A model generated the notes under the pieces. It searched no databases. It had not been told where the DNA came from and worked only from the letters and a program-made list of their open reading frames with translations. This document shows positions 36,660 to 49,070 of a stretch of 64,000 bases of DNA, one piece after another. The DNA lies in NCBI GenBank assembly GCA_011009095.1, contig VTPC01002466.1, positions 3,692 through 67,691 of the forward strand. The letters run 5' to 3'. Origin of the DNA: Ignelater luminosus. Taxonomy: Eukaryota > Arthropoda > Insecta > Coleoptera > Elateridae. The number at the start of each line of letters is the position of its first letter. The first letter of the stretch is position 1. A program made the position numbers and the translations under genes.

Positions 36660-36860
36660 AAGTGAGTCCTTGGGGGACCCCCTCTATATGATTATTTTGT
36701 GGAACTTCCTTGCCTTCCCCCTAAATGATTTAGTGGAATTTCCCTGGGAAATCCGGAATCGCCCCTATATAAAACTGAAAATTGAACGGGGCTGGTAGGC
36801 CCTTCGGGGTGATGGGCCCCACGCAATTGCGTATTTTGCGTAATAATAGATCCGACCCTG
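36660..36860 (+). repeat. Candidate hAT-type terminal segment
   Basis: A GC-rich stretch with GGGGGACCCCC, GGTAGGCCCTTCGGGG and GGGCCCCACGCAATTGCG, ending TCCGACCCTG at 36860. Read from the other strand it starts CAGGGTCGGA. GGGCCCC...GCAATTGC followed by a ...CCCTG end is a layout I associate with the non-coding ends of ZMYM1-like hAT elements. No coding sequence or target duplication is visible. Confidence 0.4.
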
Positions 36861-36949
36861 TATGGACATAATATGTGTATGTGACCTTCTCCAGCCTTAT
36901 GTCGAAAATCAAATAGCAAGATCGGATTCACTTTAGTGTAAAGTAGATG

Positions 36950-37828
36950 GTCAGCAGATATTCGATATACATGAAAAAAACATTATGAGAAAATCTTGGA
37001 AAACTGGACAGGAGGCATCTCAGTTGGTGGCGTTAAAATCAGTAACTTGCGATACGCGAACGATACTGCATTACTAGCACACACAAAAGAAGAACTAGAA
37101 GAACTTATAACACGATTAAAAATAACTAACAATGAGTATGAACTTGCTGTAAACTAAGAAGAAGCCAAAATTAGGAAAGTAGATAGAAAAAATAACAACG
37201 CAGATAGGACAATGCCGAGTAGTAAACACCTTTGCATATCTCGGAGCACTAATAAATAATAACGAAGGATGTACAGATGAAGTTAAACGATGATACAAGA
37301 TGGCCAAAAGAGCAGCCAAGGATCTCCAAAGAACATGGATGGACAGTCACATAACGGTGAACACCAAAAAACAAGTAATTAAAACATTAATATATCCCAT
37401 ACTGCTATACGGTGCTGAATCGTAAACTCTTAAAGCACAAGACAAAAGGAAGATTGTTGCAAGAGAAATGCGATGCTGGAGACGAATACTTCGTGCTTCG
37501 TGGTCAACAAGGAGAACAAATCAGTCAATCCTGGAAGAAATTAATCAACCACGACAGAATCATGAAATGTTTTGGCGACATATCTAGGAGAAATCCTGAC
37601 AACATAGAGCGATTAGTTGTGTATGGAAAGATGGAAGGTTCCAGACCAAGAGGAAGATCGCCAAAAAGATGGAGCGACCAAATAAAAGTAGCTACAAACT
37701 TATCTATGCAAGAAGCTAGCAAGAAAGCGAACAACAGAGCACGGTGGAGAGAAATAATAGAAAAGCCACAAGAAAAAGCTAACAATGATTACGACGAGAT
37801 AGGAAGAAGAAGAAGATATTCGAGATAA
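36950..37828 (+). pseudogene. RTE-type LINE reverse transcriptase, C-terminal part
   Basis: In frame pieces I read GGISVGGVKISNLRYANDTA (about 37012-37075) with YANDTALLA where functional members have YADDTALLA, so one catalytic aspartate is replaced. Then come HTKEELEELITRL, LGALINNN-like and YGAES-like phrases, and an open 138-aa end (37412-37828) with RDIMKCFGDISRRNPDN-like DRIMKCFGDISRRNPDN, IERLVVYGKMEGSRPRGRSP and KRWSDQIKVAT. This is the C-terminal region of an RTE-group LINE. It is in opposite orientation to the fragment at 36183-36540 and differs in sequence from it. Confidence 0.85.
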
Positions 37829-39139
37829 AAACTAAATACCTAAAACTTTCGCCATAAAGCGAATTTCTTGAGAGGGTTACATATTATATACTATTTACAT
37901 AGTGGTTGCCTAGTCTGCATCAAAAGCCACGCGTTTTCACAGTTTCTACGACTCTGTCCATGATGGTGTTAAACAGCAAAGGGCTAGGCCTGTCTTTTTA
38001 ATGTATTGCCGTTTTGTTTCTATTTCCTTTGTAAGTTTTTCTTGAACTCTTATTTTGGTGGTATTGTCGGTAGTTAGATCTTTTATTAGGTTTTACATGA
38101 TTGTTATCTGTTCATTTTTTTGTTCTCTGTCAATATCATATTCTTTCTCTCTTCTTCGGCATCAATATTGCAGTAGAGTTCTCAAAATATTCTACCCAAC
38201 TCTTTTAGCTGACAGCTTTCGTTTCTGTATTCTTTTTTATGTTTTCTTTAGACCTTTTTTCCAGACCCTTTTTTAAAATTCGTACATTTGTGTTTTATGC
38301 CTGTGCTACATTACTGTCAATATTCATTTTTTGTTTTCCAACGTATAGTGAAGATTCTTTAGCGGTAGCAGTTTGCTAAGAGCTAAGTTATGCTCTGAGG
38401 CTATATTTGATTTATCACTGTACCCTTTATTTCTTGGTAAATCTTGAAAACTGACCGGATTTTATTTTTTAATACCGTACCAAACGCACCAAATACAGGA
38501 AAAGTTGTTTCTTCCGTAGATAATTCTTTGAATTTTCTTTTTTAGTTTAAACACTGTGATTTTTGTCTTTTATTTATTTCTCTTTCGGAAAATCTAACAG
38601 TATTTGGCATGCTTTAATAACAAAGCCTGGGTATTTTCAATCTTGATAATTTATTGTTAATTAAAAGAGCTTTAGGTTTTGACCAGTTCTGGTCTTTGTA
38701 CTAGCTGTGTATTATTAGACAATCCAGTTTTTCGGTTTTTTCCCTCGTTTGAGATTTAAATGAGGTTATCGTAAGAGTTTAAGCCTAGAAATATTATCCA
38801 CGACAGAATTATTGCTTTTAATTTGATTCATAGTGTTGGAAGGTTTTTAATCGGTAAAAGTCAAAACAAAAAAGTTTTGATACTCTGCAAAGTTTTTCAA
38901 TCATCGTATTTTAAGTAAATAGGCACAGGCACTACTTATGATACCTTTGTTCGTCTCATTAAGCAACGGAAAAGCCATGAAACACCTTTAACGATGCTAT
39001 GTTCAATTTATATGTTTTGTCGAAAATATTTGTTATTTAGATAAGTAAGTTCACAATATTTCTTGGTGAAATCACTGTCCAACTTGGTCTATTCTTGGTT
39101 ACTGCCTGACTGAACAATCAATTGCATCTCTTGAGCGTC
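37829..39139. other. T-rich spacer
   Basis: Plus strand is T-rich; the frame at 38055-38276 is composition-driven. No family similarity seen. Confidence 0.5.
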
Positions 39140-39152
39140 AGAGAATTATCCA

Positions 39153-39446
39153 GTGCAACTCACTAGACTTGGAAAAAGAAATGCTTCAAATAGACCACGT
39201 CTTCTGCGCTTAAAATTTGAAAATTCATCTGTACCTAGGCGTATTCTTTCTAAAAAGACAGCACTAAAAAGCTCTAAATATGAAAACCTACGATTGAGCA
39301 ATGATCAAACGCCAGAGCAATTGGAGTATTTAAAGAATCTACGTAATCAGTTACAATCTAGAACTGAAGCTGGAGAATCATCTTTAACGATCAAATATGT
39401 CAAAGGGATTCCCACTATCACTAAATTAACAGATCGTTTAAACTAA
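39153..39446 (+). pseudogene. LINE ORF1 C-terminal fragment
   Basis: The frame contains LTRLGKRNASNRPRLLRLKF and the closing phrase ESSLTIKYVKGIPTI, typical of the C-terminus of ORF1 (RNA-binding protein) in Jockey/CR1-like LINEs of insects. The N-terminal part and any zinc fingers are missing upstream. Its stop (39444-39446) overlaps the region where the endonuclease frame becomes open. Confidence 0.7.
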
Positions 39447-40450
39447 TTACGCCCAATAGTTTATCCAGTGTTTCGTGTTATTTTCAAAATGTTCGGGGCT
39501 TACGCTCTAAAATAAATGACTTCTTTCCAATGGTGTGCAACAATGAATATAACTTGATTGCGCTAGTCGAAACTGCACTTAACTGTGATATAGCTAGTTC
39601 TGAGTTATTTCCGAACGAATACAAGGTGTTCCGGTGTGACAGAAGATACTCACTCACTGGTCAAAAATGGGGAAGCGGTGCTTTACTGGCTCTAAATGAT
39701 TGCATTGAAACTGAGATGATTGATCTGAGTGTAATAACTGATCAGAATGTATCAATAGATATAGCTGCTTGCAAATGTATAGTAAACACACTAACCTTCT
39801 ATATTTTCGTTTTCTATATTCCACCGAACACGTCTTTAACGGGTTTTCAATTGTCTGTGGATACTTTTGAACAAATGTATTGTACTGACGAATATAATGT
39901 TTTAATGTTAGGTGATTTTAATGTTCCTATGTTTATAAATAGTGGTAATGATCCATACTGTTTAACTATGTATGATTTTATAAACTTTGCTGATTTTCAA
40001 CAATTTAATAATGTACCTAACCATAACAATAGGTTATTAGATCTAGTAATTAGTAATATAGATTGTGTTGTACAAAGAGATACCTCTCCTCTTGTTAAAG
40101 AAGATTTACACCATCCAGCACTTTCTATTACTTTGAATAATGTAATTTTTATATCTAACTTTCCTGATAATCACAAGTATTGCAAAGAAAATCAAATCAA
40201 AGTTTGCAATTTTCCTAGAACAGACTTTCCACAACTTTACAGTAGCCTTCTCAACACCGACTGTTCGTCCTTAGAGTACTGCACTGATATTGATGCCGCC
40301 TGTGCTCAATTTTACAGTATATTGTATAATATCTTTGACAAATATGTTTCTCTATATAAGAATAAAAAACGTAAATACCCTGCTTGGCTTAGTAGAGAGA
40401 TCTCGCAAGATGTAACGATCTTTGTTTATATAGGCACTACAGGGCCTTGA
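39443..40450 (+). pseudogene. LINE AP-endonuclease domain
   Basis: The open frame is readable from 39443 with CYFQNVRGLRSKINDFFPM, before the first ATG at 39530, so the natural ORF2 start lies upstream of that ATG. It continues with LIALVETALN (catalytic glutamate region), VLMLGDFNVP (about 39899-39930) and RLLDLVISNI. The domain nicks target DNA to prime reverse transcription. The SDHH-type end reads EDLHHPALS. After WLSREISQ the frame is lost in a small deletion and stops at 40448-40450. Confidence 0.88.
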
Positions 40451-42089
40451 CTAAATCCATGATCAAAGATTCATATAATGCATACATGATTAATTTGCAA
40501 AACAATCTAGGTACAGACCTAAAGAGCTTCTGGGCGTTTATTCAAGAAAAGCGAGGCACTACTCGTATTCCTGGAAAAATGAAGCTTGGTGATAATGCCT
40601 ACGATAAACCTTTGAATATAGTTAACGCTTTCAAAGATCATTTTAAGAGTGTTTACCTTCCATCTTCCAACCATATCTCTGTGCCCGAAATTGGACCCAG
40701 TACTATGCCCTGCATAAATCTTAATAAAATTTCTGAATCTGATGTTATTAGTGCCATTCGCAAACTAAAAACAAACAAACTTCTGGTCACGATCAGGTAC
40801 CCAGTTTCTTCGTAAAAGATACTTCCGGTGTTTGGCTTTGCCTTTGAAAATCTTATTTATTTATCTATTAACACGTCCACTTTTCCCGAGTATTGGAAAC
40901 TTGCCCGAATCTGTCCAGTTTTTAAGAGTGGAGATCCTCATCTTGTCAGCAATTATAGGCCGAGTAGCATACTATGCAATTTTGCAAAAGTGTTTGAGGT
41001 TATTTATCATTCAGTTAAAGCTTATATTTCACTCTCTCAGCACGGTTTTATGGAGATGCGCTTGACAAATACCAACTTAATTCAATTAACTCAATATATA
41101 TCTGAAACTATAGATACAAAGGGACAAGTAGATGTCGTGTATACAGATTTTTCAAAGGCATTCGATCGTATTTCCCATCCTATAATTATTAGAAAATTAC
41201 ACAACTTCGGTTTCAGCAACGCTCTCTGTTTATTTTTTGAACAATAGAAAACAGTTCGTATCCTACAACGGTTTTGCCTCTCTTTCATTCCAAGCTACAT
41301 CAGGTGTCCCCCAAGGTTCCAATTTGGGTCCTCTTTTATTCATTTTATTTATTAATGATTTATTAAACATAATTACTTGCCACAAACTTGCTTTTGCAGA
41401 TGATCTAAAAATATTCACCTCGGTGTCGGATCAAAATTCTATTATGTATCAGTACTGTGTAAACAATATTCCAGTACTATTAAAGACTTGGGTATCCTCT
41501 TTGATAGTAAGCTTACTTTTATTGCATACATACAACAAGTTAGAAGTATAGGATTGAAAATGCTTGGATTCATTATTAGAAATTGCAAATCATTTACGAA
41601 TATACATGCACTAAAAGCGTTGTTCTATGCTTTAGTGCGGTCAAAACTTGAATATTGTGTGTTAGTATGGAATCCTTATTACATCAATTCCAAACAATTG
41701 CTGGAAGCTATCCAAAGAAAATTTCTTAAATTTCTTTATTTTAAGGTTGAAGGCCATTATCCTGAGCAAGGCTATTCGCATACTCTACTGCTGAAAAAAT
41801 TTGATGTAAAATCATTAGACATTAGACGTAAACTTATTGGGTTAACATTTTTGCATAAACTGATGCACAATCAAATAGATTGCTCGCATATTTTAAGTCA
41901 ATTAAGTTTCTTGTTCCTCGAATGTGTAGTAGAAGCAATACATTTTTCTATTTGGATAATGCGCATAGCAATTTGTTAATAAACTCTCCAATATATTACA
42001 TATGTTGCAACTACAATAACATTTCAAATCGCATAGATATAAACTGCTGTACTCTAAAATTATTACTAAATACTGCAATTGAAACATAA
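40447..42089 (+). pseudogene. LINE reverse transcriptase, several frameshifts
   Basis: Blocks in order: SMIKDSYNAYMINLQNNLGT, IRKLKTNK (then shift), PEYWKLARICPVFKSGDP, VDVVYTDFSKAFDRISHPII (first catalytic block), SGVPQGSNLGPLLFILFIND and LAFADDLKIFTSVSD (catalytic FADD, about 41388-41432). Then comes DLGILFDSKLTF-like GILFDSKLTF and a C-terminal region (41488-41979, then FLVPRMCSRSNTFFYL in another frame to 42089). About 40 residues between the FADD block and the GILFDSKL block are deleted near 41465. The FADD box is intact. Confidence 0.9.
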
Positions 42090-42250
42090 AACTATTATGG
42101 TAGTCGTTCGTTTTCTGTTTGTATTTATACTAGTCATATACTTAGTATTTACATATGCATGTTGTTACTTTTATATATATTTATATTACTTTTGTTTGCA
42201 CGTTGTTATATTTTTGTATATTGTCCTGTAATTGGAAATATCTGTTGGGC

Positions 42251-42308
42251 AATTAAACTAAATTAAATTAAATTAAATTAAATTAAATTAAATTAAATTA
42301 AATTAAAC
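42251..42308. repeat. (AATTA)n tail at LINE 3' end
   Basis: About ten AATTA units, the first imperfect (AATTAAACTA), directly follow the LINE 3' UTR. A simple-repeat tail of this kind is the usual 3' terminus of such LINEs, so it fixes the element's 3' boundary and orientation. Confidence 0.95.
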
Positions 42309-43269
42309 TTGGGAACAAAGTTGTTGGGCACCGTATTTGTAAACATAGAAATTAAAAGACTCTCATTTGATGTTTCTCTGCCAATATATCTCTAGGGCTG
42401 AATAGGACAGAGAGTACGAGCAAGCAATACATTTTTTAAAGTATTGTAGCTGTAAAGTAAAGGTACTGTAAAATATTTGTCTTGAAAAGCAGTTACTCCT
42501 AATTACTACTCTAGCAAAATGTTTTAAAACTAAAACAAAAGTACTTAAAATTAGAACCTGTAAACCCAAGATTTTTATTTGGGTACTACTAAGTAATTCA
42601 TTTAAGGTTCCGACTTGAGATCTTTAAATACCTTGGTTGACTTCAACTTATCGCGGAGAAAGTTGAGTACAATCCAATTCACTAATCATCATCAAATTCA
42701 AGTGACTAAAGTTCTACCATTTCTTTGGTCTAAAACGTAATTTCCGATCAGGAAAAGGCATTCAATAGTTCTGTGCTCTACATTTTCTGTTGTCACGCTA
42801 GACTTTTAGCTCTTTCTACTTTTAGAGATATCTATAGTTTGAAGCAGTTAAACCCTTGTTTCTCTGCTAGTAAATTTATCACAGTACAACTGCAGCGGTA
42901 ATGTCTCTGTATATTTACAACTTGAATTATAATTACTAATTGGTGATTCTTTACCCCCCCCCCTTCTTCAGTAGCGCTTTTCCTTTAATGATACAAACAA
43001 AACCATCGATTTGGACTACTGAACTTATTTAGTGGTGCTTTAAAAATCCGTATGAGACAGAAATCACAAACAAAAATCAAAATAAAACTGGTAATAATCA
43101 AGTAGAGGCAGGAGCGTGGAGATGTGCAAATAGCAATCATCAAGTTAAAAAATAGAAAAACGCCACAAACGGATTCTATTACTAATAAAGCGTAGAAGTA
43201 TAACAATCTAAATTCTCAAAAACTGCACTAAAACGGACTTAGAGTCAAACATTTTTCTAAGGTAGATAA
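42309..43269. other. AT-rich spacer
   Basis: No gene recognised. A run of eleven Cs at 42953-42963 is the only unusual string. Confidence 0.5.
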
Positions 43270-44020
43270 AATAATTAAAAGATTGATATCAAACCAAACA
43301 GGAACATTCAAAGAACAGCATGGTTATAGATAAAATACTTAATAGATCCACAATATACGCCAGGAAAGTTAGAATTTAACAAACTAGTGTTTGGAAAAGC
43401 CTTAAATGAAATAAAGCTAAAAAGAAATACCAATTAAAGCAAACAATACAAGTACAGAAAAGATCCCAGTGAACGTCAACTTACGATAAGGAGACATTTT
43501 GAGCCCATTATTTAGGCGTGCAGTTAATCAAATAATTAGAGATTTAAAGAACATCATGAACATACATATTTCAAATGTTTAGAATAGTGAACTATCTCAT
43601 ATTACTAATAGCAGAGAATGAGGAAGGCCTATAACGTTTGCTTTATAGACTTGAAACAACATTTGAATAATACAACAGGAGATAGCAGACGATTTATCAG
43701 ATAAAAGCTGGTCATAAATAACAAAATCATAGATCAGGTAAAACATCTATTTTGACACAGATGCAACAAATGCGAAAACTAAGACATAGGAAGCTCTATG
43801 TCCTGAACGCCCTACGATCTCAGGCTACCTATAAGATATCGTCTCTCAATAAGAAACGAAATCTGCGCTAGACCAGTACTAACGTGCGCTACGGAGACGA
43901 AAACTCAGACTGACAAAAATCATAACAAGAGCAATAGAAAGAAAATATTGAAAATACTCAGAAACAATAAAATGAGAGAAACGTGTAATATTCAGGAAAT
44001 GGCTAACTAGCAGCAATGCA
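43270..44020 (+). pseudogene. Highly decayed RTE-type LINE RT
   Basis: Scattered phrases in the plus strand follow the RTE order: FGKALNEIKLKRNTN, IPVNVNLR-like, AVNQIIRDLKNIMNIHIS, RLLYRLETTF-like, SIRNEICARPVLTCATETKT (about 43852-43910; the family phrase is RPVLTYATET) and RETCNIQEMA (about 43977-44005). Stops occur every few dozen codons. It is older than the RTE fragments at 36183-37828. Confidence 0.6.
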
Positions 44021-47000
44021 TTAGAAGGTTGTTAAGCCTAAAATTAATTTATTCTAAGGAGATCAATAGAAAAAGAGATTGATTATCAAAAGTAGTGTTA
44101 GTCGATGTTATTGCAGACAAAGACTCTACAGTTCTTCTAAGACAGTAAGGAGATCATAAGGTAATAGAAGAACATTCAGACATGATTTATGTTGGTGTTT
44201 AGCAGTTTCAGATATGCTACAGAAAATGCAAACAAGTACTTAAAGCCCAATTTCTTTAACATGTACCATACTTAAATAACTACAAGAGCAGAATTACCGT
44301 TGGATGATACGTTAGATGGTAGATAGAAGTTGGAAAATTTTACCGGGAATTTCGAAACTGGCTGTGATGTGTGTGTATGGTGAAATTAAAATTCAGATGT
44401 TACACTTGATGTGCTCATAGGAATGGAGTAATGCATGTATCTCACCAACAAATTGCATCTAAGGACCAGCAAAGAAGGCGAAAACTTGAATTTTAGATTG
44501 ATGAGAAAAAAGAGGGATAAATCTAAGAATAATTGTACATTGAGTGTTACTGGTTTTAAAATTTATTGATTGTCCAACTCAATATATTATAGGAAATATG
44601 AAATAAGAGAAAGAAACTTCTAATTGGACATAAAATTTCTGTATTGTTCATAAAGAAATGTTCTACTTTCGGATTCTTTGTTAAACTTTCTTTCTTCATT
44701 AAATAATATTTTTGTATACATCAGAATCGTTCAACAAAAGAAATTAAAGCTTGAAAAACTAGAAATATAACATTAGTTTTAAATTAATAAATAAATAGGC
44801 AGTTGAAATTCATTTTGTTTTGACAGATTATTTTGTAAGCTGTATCTTTCTATGTTGATGCAATCAGTTAATTAAATGTTACATATGTAACGTTATGTTA
44901 ATGTAAATAAAAAAGTAATAATACCTAAAAAATAATTTTAATTGTTGTTATAATGCAGACAATGCATTACGATCTAGATTTAGATAACCTTTCATGTTAC
45001 TGTCTGAGAACATGCATGCAATTAATTTGTAAATTTAAATTTCAGTTTAAAAATTTATTGTTTTTAATGATTGATATATGAGATCATTATACTTACTATG
45101 TGCACGTTGCTTTATAGTTAATGATTCTCTATTCAATGATCAGAAAATTATTGTTTTCCGTATTGTTCTGAAAGATACTACAAATTAAATCAACGCTACA
45201 TCATGATAGTGTTGTAACGAATTGGCAAATCCGTACTAATCAACGGCAACTCTTTTGTTTTGAATGCGCCATTAAATATTGAAATTATTGTTTATATTGT
45301 AAAAAGTATTCAACCTCAGCTGTGAGAGAGATGTGTATTGTTAACAAAGAAAATATGATGAAAATTGTCCAGAATATTATCAATGATTTCAAGTCTGAAT
45401 AATCTAATTGACACATTAATTAATGTAATTATTACAACCTATATCCTTCGATGTATGGCGTAACGATTGTCTATTATCAACACCATTTTACAACAATTGT
45501 TAATTAATCATTTTTTTATGCCCACCCATTTTTGTTTTAAATAATGTTATACTTTATAAAAAGCTATTAGTAAACACAACATCCAGCAATAAGTTCTGGC
45601 TGTGATTGTGTATATAATATTCTAATTATATTTTGTAGATTAGAAAGAGAGATCGCAAGAAACAATGCTTTTCATTAGTAGATACCAAGCCTCATAGTAT
45701 AGTTGTTATAAAAAATGTAGGTTATAAAATATATATTGTTTATAGCACTTTGGGAAGTTTTTTGTCTTTTCGCTGAATTTAAAGTTTAACGATCTAAATT
45801 AGAATACAAAACGGCCTAAATTAACGGAACACCTAACTGTGAAACAATCTAACGTGTTAAGCATTTTTGGTTATTAAAGGTTTCATTATCATACTTAGAA
45901 TTAATTCCATAAATTATGAAAAAAGAATGAACATAATTATCACAAAGTCATTAACTTTTTCTATAGTGCAGATCAAAGCTGTCTTTCTTTCTTGGTAGAT
46001 AACAACTAACACCTTACGTAGTGTTACTTACAACTACTCCACTCTTTGTTTGTATACTAAAACTGTTATACGGTTATTGTGTTTTTTGTACTTCTGTTAT
46101 TGTTTTCATTGAAAAAAAGCTTTGCTATTGAAGATTAATTAAAGAATAGCAGAAATATGATTCCTTATTGTAAGTAAAAAACATAAATAACAAATATCTA
46201 ATAAGTAATACTCGATTTAATATTGCGTCTACATTTAATTATAAATAAGAAAAGCGAAAAAGCCGTGAGAACTAATCTTTAACGATTTAATGTCTTACGA
46301 ATTCCTCCTAACAAAGATATTGGTAGTTTTGGTAGAGGAAAAAAGAATGAAATCAACTAAAAGTTTTATAACAGTGTAAATCCTATACTAGAAGATTAAC
46401 AATAAGTGTAAGATTCTGTTTGCGTTGATTTCGGTTTCTAATCACTTTAACAAAACCACAAACACGGAGATGCTGCGGGCAGTAATAGACAAAATAGGGA
46501 AAGAACATGATCAATGCCAAATGCAACAAAGAAATTGAGAAATAGAAAATAAAACTAAAGCAACTACTCATTATGCAATAAGAATTACTTGCAAATCTTT
46601 CAATGTCGACATAACCTTAAACATGCAGATGAAGAATCTTCAAATGACATTGGTAAAGACAAATCGTTCTGCAGAATCTTGATTTCAAAGAAATAGAAAA
46701 ATTGTTAATTTGGATAAAGAAGACAAACAAGATTTTTGTCACTGCTATGGTGTAGTATCATCTAAGCAACTAAGCGAAGAGGAAGTTTAACCATGTTTAA
46801 GGAATTTGCCAAAATATTTGTACAAGAGAACTCGAGAAAGGGCGTTTGTTTAGAAAGATGATTCTCAAGCATTCATTATCACACAGATATTCTGTAAACA
46901 GAAACAGGCGTTGATAACATTGGTATATCTATTAATCTGATTGGTGAAATACCTTCGCAGTGATGAAAATCAAAACGTACAACATATTCGGCAAGGTTCA

Positions 47001-48585
47001 GCGCATAAAAAAATCTTCAATAGCTGCTCTTCTGCCTAACCCACATTATAAACGAATGTCAGATGAGAAAATAAAATTTATATACTAAACGATTTCTTCG
47101 ATTGTTTAAAACTACAAGAAGAAGCTTAGAAGTTACGAAAATGTCTTCAATCGAAATTGTATGTTACCTTTGCCTTGTATTTAGGGCAAGCAAATTATTT
47201 TTGAGATGGATACCGTACATTGACTCGTTTCACATGGATTATCTAGTTTTCTAACAATTTTTCTTTTGAAGTTGAGATTATATTGTAATTAGGAAAGAAT
47301 TCTAGAATTTGCACTTGCCCGACATCGTTATGTAGACATATCTTACTGACTGAACAAGCTTTAATAAGGGAAATGAAATTTCTCCCGCAAAAGCACATTT
47401 GAGAAGTTTTAACAACTCATTCTATTGATGCAGAAACCGGAAAAGGTTATTTAGGGATCCCTTTCAGTGAACAGCAATTTAGACCTTAGATACTTGATCA
47501 GAACGAGACAGTCTTGGTAAGCAGACTTCTTTACAGGTGCAACTGTAACCAAAATATTGTGTTTTACCTTTGCCTGCACTTATAAATTCTTTCGATATAA
47601 ACTTAATTTTAACATTTGTCGCACTCATGGAGAAACATCCTGTATAAATTCGAAGCGACTATTTTTCTTGATTCTGTCACTCTCAAAACATATTAAGATA
47701 GATAATGATTCAAAATAAATATAAGTAATACCCTATTTATTTATCCGTTATGTTTTGCTTAAATTTCTAAGCACCTATTTCGCATTAAATAAATTGTTTA
47801 CAAGCTAATGATGGCCATTTAGATAAATTACTGTTGACAAATCATTTGTTAATACTTTGAAAAAATTAAGGAATAAATACAAACAAGCAGCAATATGAAA
47901 AATGCACTTTCTCTATGGTTCAAAGGCGAAAAGGTGTTAACTGGCATATTAACTATTGAAATTTGATAGAAATCTATCTTAATGATTTTAAAAATTTTTT
48001 ACATAACTATATGTATCGACAATGCTAAATTCTTTTGTTGTTGACTTTATTTTTATTCTTTTTTATTTTACAGAAATTGTAGGAAAAAAATAAATTTTGT
48101 ATTGAAACAACAAATAAATTGTTAAAAATGTTACAAATTGAATTATTATAACCTTGAATTGAGTAAAGATCACCGCTCATGCTTGCAAATTAAGTTTACG
48201 TTTTTACAATTATCCGTTCTCTGTAATCAAGGTTTCTTAAAATACTATCAAGTCTTTTTGGGAAAAAAGGTTATAAACTTTTATTTGTTATTATCTCTAA
48301 GGCACTCTCGGTGTAGTATTCAGGCTTAAATCAGCAGCAGCTTTCTAGAGGTGCATAGATTTAGCAACGGTCTGCAACTTCAGGGTAGGCCCAGACCGCG
48401 TGATTAGTTTAAATTGTCAGAATTGTCAAATTATAAAGAAATTAACCAAAATGTTAGTTATCATTCCAGCAAAATTTAAACATTTATCTGGTTTGGAATT
48501 AATGCTGCATTCTACATTTGGATCTAGAAGAATACATTCATCTGGTCCAAAACTGCCCTAATTCCTATTGCCAAAGCTTAGGTAA
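44021..48585. other. Gene-free AT-rich spacer
   Basis: Some less AT-rich stretches (44250-44500 and 46700-47500) have semi-open frames that may be very old retroelement sequence, but I could not match them with confidence. No RNA gene was seen. Confidence 0.45.
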
Positions 48586-48723
48586 GGCTGCATTTATGTT
48601 GGAGCAGCGATAAACGATGTCGAGGAAAGCATAAAGTTCCATATGAAGTAATGTTAACCTTTTCGTTGCTTCGCTACTATCGTCGCTCTTATCGTTTATC
48701 GTTGCTCCAACATAAACGCACCC
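48586..48723. mobile_element. 138-bp MITE, PIF/Harbinger-like
   Basis: The two ends form inverted arms of about 33 bp with three mismatches: left GGCTGCATTTATGTTGGAGC, right (reverse complement) GGGTGCGTTTATGTTGGAGC, both continuing to CGATAAACGAT. A second, shorter palindromic stretch (TAATGTTAACCTTTTCGTT region) lies inside. TAA is present on both sides (48583-48585 and 48724-48726), the 3-bp TWA duplication expected of PIF/Harbinger. The GGG-type start fits that superfamily. It has no coding capacity. Confidence 0.75.
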
Positions 48724-48726
48724 TAA

Positions 48727-49070
48727 GAGATCTACTGAACTTTGAATACGGCAATTATGCTTTTGAAACTCCTGGTTCAAAATTTCAGATCCTGAAATAA
48801 TGAATTATTCAAACGTATCTCAGAAATGTACTTGGCCTTTTAACGGCACGCAATCAATCTACAAGGGTACTTTGGTCTAGTATTTGATTGTGCCACCAAA
48901 ATTGTACAGTATCATATCTTTAGTAAACTGTTTTTCTTTTGTGAAAAATTTTTTACTAATACCGTAAAAGATTTCTCATCGTATCATCTATATTCATCCT
49001 ATTCATCAACGCAATCAACGATTTTTTAGTTTCTGGCTATCGGTCTCATTCTCATTACCAGGATTGCCCT
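48727..49070. other. AT-rich spacer
   Basis: Nothing recognised between the MITE and the long-TIR element. Confidence 0.5.

Larger units (their letters stand above)
39140..42308 (+). mobile_element. Jockey/CR1-like LINE, 5'-truncated, with pentamer tail
   Basis: The element carries the end of ORF1, an AP-endonuclease and a reverse transcriptase in order, and finishes in a (TTAAA)n-type array. The length of about 3.2 kb reflects loss of most of ORF1 and a short RT deletion. Frames are broken at about 40440, 40795, 41240 and 41470, so it cannot move by itself. It is still the best preserved LINE of the window. Confidence 0.9.

Noticed and set aside
42953..42963. Run of eleven Cs as a regulatory element
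   Set aside because: An isolated homopolymer with no associated structure; probably trivial or a sequencing artefact.
48565..48780. 71-aa minus-strand frame as a small gene
   Set aside because: It spans the MITE, including both inverted arms; no independent support.
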